From Larus michahellis (Eukaryota; Chordata; Aves; Charadriiformes; Laridae), in assembly GCF_964199755.1 (NCBI RefSeq), contig NC_133906.1:11904001-11968000 (forward strand): a DNA stretch of 64,000 nt. Reading direction: 5' to 3'. Positions 59,058 to 64,000 of this stretch are shown here, one piece after another. Position 1 is the first letter of the stretch. The number at the start of each line of letters is the position of its first letter. The notes below the pieces were generated by a model. The model did not search any database. It was not told the origin of the DNA and saw nothing but the letters and a program-made list of their open reading frames with translations. Position numbers and translations under genes: made by a program.

Positions 59058-62000
59058 AAAGCAGAGGCCTGCCTTTGGTAACAAGATGACAAGCCACCTC
59101 CCGGGTGAAGGCAGCGCTTGCGTGCCCTCTGCACCCCAGCAGCTCTGGGCTGCGCCGTGTGGTGCTGCGGTGCTGAGCACCACGAACGCAGGTTGCCCGT
59201 TCGGCCGGCTGCTGCGGCTCCGTGGTGGAACTGGGCAGGACTCCGCAGACGCCGCTGCCCGTTACATTTTCTGAGCCATTACATCGAATGGTGCTGAATG
59301 CTGCAGGTACAGAAATGCAGAGACACACACGGCAGACTGATATCGGCACAGGATGCAAAGTTCAAAAGATGGACTCATTTATAGCTATAATCTCCTCCTT
59401 CAGCTGCTGCACAAATTACTTTTAGGCAATTCATTTCAGTGGCTCAGAACATCATGTAGTGAACCTAACACTAAATTGAAAGAAAGAAAGTTTAATTAAA
59501 ATACCACATGGAAAATGTCTTGAAATGAGCTCTTCTAGGGGCAGATTGAAAGCGATGGCACAGACATTCAGCTTCCATTGGAAGAAATGTTAAAGTAGGC
59601 AGAAGATCTAGTTCATGATGAGTTTTAAACCGAGCAGGCAGAATGCGTGTTGTGGACTGGCCCCGTCACTCAGACTTTTCCTGGGTTAACATCGGTTTTG
59701 GCACTGCTTCGTGAGGGGTTTGTGACCCTGGGCGAGGAGTGCTGGAGCCGTGGTGGGCATCGTCACCGAGCCCCGCATGGTGGCAGAGCCCGAGCAGCCC
59801 AACAGCAGCCGAGGACCCCGAGCAGCACCCGTCCCTGAAGGCACCGGGCAGGATGGTGATGGGTCACAACAGGCCATGCTGCCTCCTGGGGAGGGGACCA
59901 TGGGCTGGAGGATGAGGAAAGGACCTACAGGTGATGGCACTTGACTGGGGCAGACACAGAAATGTTCTTGGTGGAGCACTGCGGTGGCCGATGTCAAATG
60001 GAAATGCCCCATTTGCTTGGACACGAGGTGGCTGCGATGGAGTAGGTGCAGCCCTGTACTTTGGGCAGCATCACCCGGCACCGCTGGGCTGCAGCTGCTT
60101 GAGCCCAACATGAAAGAAATCTTTTTGTGGTGCTTTCCTGCTTGATACAGCCCCAGATGTTGGATTAAGCCATCTTTAGCTGATTAAATTCAAATCTATG
60201 CAACAAATGCCAGGGACTGTCTGTACATAGCTTTAGTGTGTTTGCTTTCCCCTAAATACAGAATTGAGATATGAAGCACATTCTTTCGAATATCAGCCCT
60301 CTCTGCGGGCTGTGGCTTCCACGTGTGCTTTCTTTAAAGGCAGATTATGGCAGGGATGGCTCAGCTGCTCCGTGCGGAAGGTGTTCATCTCCCATTGGCT
60401 GCGTTCCGTTTGCCTCCTCCCGTTCCCGGGTGAGCACTGGGCCCACCTGTGTCCCGCCGCTGATCCACCAGTGTTTCTGCCTCTGTGCTGCCTCCCCGCC
60501 GCCCCAAGAGATGTGTCATCTTTGGGTGTCTATGAAAACTCTGCAATGGGGCCACCCTCTTTAAGTGCTGTTTACCCCCTTGCCATCGTTGAACCTTTTC
60601 CCGTTCTGGCGTTTGCTCTATTAGCCTTCTAAAGTGTATTCTAACCTGCACCGCCCTCGTTGGGGCTTTTCAGCTTTAGAGAGGGAGTGTCCTGGGGCCA
60701 CACTCAAAGTGGGCCAGGAGGGCTGCGGTCTCCTGAAGCTCTGCTGAAAAGCAAGCGTGTGTCTGGCCACTGGTGGTGTTCTGGTGAGGAGACCTCTGAG
60801 CCCAGGAGCTTCAGAGGAGATGAAGGTGAAGGGTCTCACCTCAGAGCTGGAGAGCAAGCCATGTCCGTGCTGTAAGATGAAAGAGGGTCTTGAGACCTGA
60901 TGTGTGCCCATGCGAGCGCTCGCGGGCTGCGCCGTGTCCAGCACCACACTGATGCCTGAGACAGGTATAACAGAACCTCCGTGGACTCCGAAGCACCAGA
61001 AGAGCTGACTGACCAGAAGGTCTTTGGATGTTCAGGGAAGGGCAGCTGCGTTATGGCAGGTCGGAGGCAGCTGCCACTGGCAAGGGGGACCCCATGAGAA
61101 CCCTCACGCCAGCTACCCCGCTCCTGGCTGCGGGCTCTCGGCTCTATGAGCGCGTCAGAAAACTGGGAAGGGGGAGAAAACAGAACACTTCTCTGATGAG
61201 GGAAATTCTGAGCCCAGTAGCCCAGACGGTGGGCATGGCTTAGAGGGTTCAGGCAGCCTGTTCAGGCGTCCCACGCCTGGGTTTGCCCTGGTAAAATTGT
61301 TACCGTGAGTCTCCATGTTTGCAAAGTGGTTTGTGATCCTTCATGGAATGAGTCTCTGTCAGCGGAGCTCGTTGCCGAGCGCTCAGTGTCAGTGTCCTGT
61401 TGAAACCCCGCTTGCAGGAGGAAACCTCTGTAGTGGTTGCTGCGCGTTGTACCGGCTGCGTTGGCTGGGGGGGTTTGTGCCAGGGCACCAAACTGGAATA
61501 ATGAGGCGGAGAATGACATCAGTGCAAGATGATAGCAAATTTTGGTCATAAGCTGAAAACAGCTGCTATACATGAGAGGAAAGCTTGCTGCTTCCAGATT
61601 TTACTCGCTTAGCTGACATTTGGGTACTTCTAATTCAGATTTTTAAAAAATCAATAGGGTTTGCTGATAAGCTAACAGATGGCTTCAGCAAGATGACCAG
61701 AAAGACAGAATGCATGGCACACTGAGCGCTTTGGCAAAACATCCATCCTGGTGTCTGTACGCCGACCCCTTTGCTGCAATAATAATTTAACAGTGATATT
61801 CATGTATTAGGATTTCCTGGGTTTGCAGGGCAACGTCTTGAGAATACACGTGCGCGCTGACTGTCAGTGGGCTGCTGCAGCGGTCAGCACGGTGTTACCT
61901 TGCTAGAAAAGAGCCTTTGTGTTCCTGCTGAGGATAAGGATCTGGTAAACACAAAGAGCTAGGTATTGTCAGTATCTGTGAATTCGTGTTCCTGTCAGCT

Positions 62001-64000
62001 GTTCAGGTTTCAGCAACCAGTGATGTCACTTGGAAACTACAGGTTTTTGGAAGGTATTTGGAAACCAGACGGCTTTCTGCGTTGCTTATTCTTTATGCCC
62101 ATGAATGAGAAATGCCCAGACGGTCTCGTGGCAGACCTGGGAGAGAGCCCAAGGTTTGTAGAAATCCTTAGGGATTTTAAAGGTGTTAGTGTGGAAAGGC
62201 TGGAGGACTTGATTGATGCTCAGATGCTTTTTACAAAGTCTGATTTATTTTAAGAGTATATTTTTGCAGGAGGACTTGGATTTTCTATTCTGATTTCTAA
62301 GCCCACATCAGCCATATTAAGAAGGTTTTCTGTCTTTTGCCTCTCAGCCTCTTGGCAAGAGGATGGCAATGTAAACTCTGCAGTGAGCCAAGGCACAGGG
62401 TACAGTCGGATGAGTTGTCTGGGGATGCTCCTGGCAGCGCGAGCTGCTCAGCGGCGCAGCCACGGCAGCCGGCGTGGTGTCCTGGCAGCACGGGGGTGCG
62501 GGCACTGGGGGGGCGGTGGGTGCGGACAGGCTGCTGTCAGACCGTGTCCCTTCCCAGGCGCTGCTCCTCTGATCCCCCGTAACGGCAGAAACGTCAGCAT
62601 GTAACGGAGGGCTGTACCTACGTGTGCATGTGTGCGTGCCAGAGGAATAGTGTAGAAAAGAACAGTAAAAAGAGAAGGAAGCTGATATGGGAAATGATGG
62701 ATTTTAGTAATTCCACAATTCGTGATAGGTTTTGTTTGCTTTGAAATTAACGCACTCTGTAGAGCATGTTTTGTCATTATTTTAAGCATCCTTACAGTGT
62801 GTCTGTCCCGCCACAGGATTATTAAGGCGGCATCTTTAAATCCTTTCAGTCCCGCGTAGAGCTGTGTGCATCTTTGCTTTCCACGAGTGGCAATGCAGCC
62901 CGCCCCCGCTGACGTGTGTTCGCGTTGGTGTCTCGGATGGCGGTACCTGGTGCCAGGGGGCAGCCAGAGAAGCAGCTCCCGCTATGTCCAGGTGCCAGGA
63001 GGGGTGGTGGGCACTGGCGCGTGGCACGGCCTGTCCTGCTGCTCAGCCGGGGACGGGGCCTTCGCGGGGGCGAGAGCTGGTCCCCGCGGCCGAGGCCGTG
63101 CCACCCTGGCCAGGCAGCACCTGTGCGACTGGTCCAGGTCTCCTGCAGGGCCAGGTGCTCTGGGACTTCGTAATGCAGCTGTTAATTTTCCTCTCAAAGT
63201 GAGGATTATTTGCGCTGGTAGAGAGATTCTCTGGGTCTCGCGCTAATTTTCTTGATTAACATGCTGTTCCGCCATTACAGGTGTAATGTATAACAGCTCT
63301 ATAAGGTTTTCATAGCCTGACCAATTAAAAAATGTCATTAATCCAACAGCTAACGAGTTATGCATCTTAATACCAGAAGAGGAGTTTTGCGTTGCACGTG
63401 CACATCCCCGGCCAGCAAGAGTGTGTCGTGTGGGCCCAGGGACGCGTGCGGTGCCACATGGGGACGTGTGCCACCCCGTGGGGTGCTGGCGGGGAGCGGG
63501 GAAGGGCAGCGCTGGGTGCAAGCACCGCCCGGGAGAAGGGGAGCAGGAGCCCAGCGCAGGGGGTCTCGCTGTGTGCACCAGCTCTCGCCTGCTGCTTTCA
63601 GCCCTTGGCCTCTGCCTTTTCTATTTCTTGCCCAGAGCTCCCGTCTAAAACCACCAGTGTTTTCTGAAGGAGGCTTTTCTGTCCTGCGAGCGGTGACTCC
63701 TGCACACCCCGGGGGACACGGCCCGTGGCTGCGGCAGTGCGGGTCCGCTCTCTGCTCCGGCGCAGCACCAGAACGGCTCCTCGGTCCTTCCCCGCAGGAT
63801 GGCATTTCCCTGGTCCCGTCAGGGTCTGGGTGTTCCTGCCCAGAGCACGGGAGGTCTTTTCTAACCCTGTGGCACATGACTATCCCGGTAGGAGGTTTGG
63901 TCCAGCCTGTCACATAGAGCGATCCCCCTGCACCTCTCCATTTCACCTCTTCTCTTCCCTCTCCGCTGCGCTCCTCGCTTGTCCCTGCATGGATGGGAGG

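Larger units (their letters stand above)
3721..64000 (+). other. PPP2R2B: PPP2R2B, 5' part of gene (alternative first exons and introns)
   Basis: This span is the 5' end of the gene for the B55-beta regulatory subunit of PP2A, a seven-bladed WD40 protein that selects substrates and location for the PP2A A/C core. Three short coding exons (4757-4820, 7857-7935, 33170-33239) match N-terminal tails of the B55 family. All end in GAAG before a GT donor, so all have phase 1. The shared exon that should follow (beginning A-D-I-I-S-T-V in the family) was not found, so the gene continues past the window. Family knowledge from memory: in mammals Bbeta1 and Bbeta2 come from separate promoters and differ only in this tail, and the first introns are very long, which fits. 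The true 5' limit is unknown and could reach CpG island 1 at about 2030. In human the next gene upstream is STK32A, head to head; I saw no exon of it here. Confidence 0.93.
50691..64000 (+). other. Rest of the intron downstream of Bbeta1, to window end
   Basis: Non-coding except for the CR1 copy at 55.9 kb and the solo LTR at 58.5 kb. A 313-codon reverse frame at 52270-53211 looks like chance in C-rich DNA. TTATGCATATGCTAATGA near 53691 is a POU-like site. The shared second exon of PPP2R2B was looked for and not found. Confidence 0.6.

Noticed and set aside
61966..62253. 95-codon forward frame with a protein-like composition
   Set aside because: No ATG context, splice sites or family support; AT-balanced DNA can give such a frame by chance.

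Overview
This is vertebrate nuclear DNA, almost certainly avian. The evidence is several CR1 LINE copies with the usual avian 3' ends (the ATTCTATG-type terminus, and TAGAATCATAGAATC on the other strand), very old MIR/L3-like relics, an LTR, CpG islands in AT-richer DNA, and coding sequence only as short exons with GT/AG borders. I cannot name the species. There are no operons, tRNAs, rRNAs or CRISPR arrays, and nearly all long open frames are chance frames in GC-rich DNA.

The window is the 5' part of one gene on the + strand: PPP2R2B, the B55-beta regulatory subunit of protein phosphatase 2A. Three alternative N-terminal exons are visible. In order they are: (a) an exon at 4743-4820 encoding an N-terminus like those of B55-alpha and B55-delta, preceded by a well-bounded non-coding leader exon at 3721-3837; (b) the mitochondria-targeting Bbeta2 first exon at 7857-7935, in a CpG island; (c) the classical Bbeta1 first exon at 33170-33239, in the largest CpG island. 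All three end in GAAG followed by a GT donor, so all leave phase 1. This is what is needed to join one shared downstream exon that starts the WD40 propeller. I did not find that shared exon, so it presumably lies beyond 64000.

Layout: 1-2030 is non-coding with a CR1 copy. CpG island 1 (about 2030-2640) may hold the most upstream promoter. Exons A and B lie at 3.7-4.8 kb. CpG island 2 (about 7270-8110) holds Bbeta2. From 8.1 to 32.8 kb is intron with old repeats, a 104-bp minisatellite, a nested inverted repeat, two AT-rich elements sharing POU/homeodomain-like words, and an orphan CpG island 3 (about 17270-17960). CpG island 4 (about 32830-33960) holds Bbeta1. From 34 kb to the end is intron with a possible extra small promoter and exon at 40.1 kb, CR1 copies at 39.1, 46.9, 50.6 and 55.9-57.0 kb, and a solo LTR at about 58.5-59.06 kb.

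How it works together: promoter choice decides which N-terminal tail is put on the same B55-beta propeller, and so where the PP2A holoenzyme goes (cytosol/cytoskeleton for Bbeta1, mitochondrial outer membrane for Bbeta2 in mammals). Points worth checking are the third, B55-alpha-like N-terminus, a 59-bp tandem duplication that copies the Bbeta2 splice donor, short upstream ORFs overlapping both the Bbeta1 and Bbeta2 start codons, and the lack of a CAG tract where the human SCA12 repeat would be expected.
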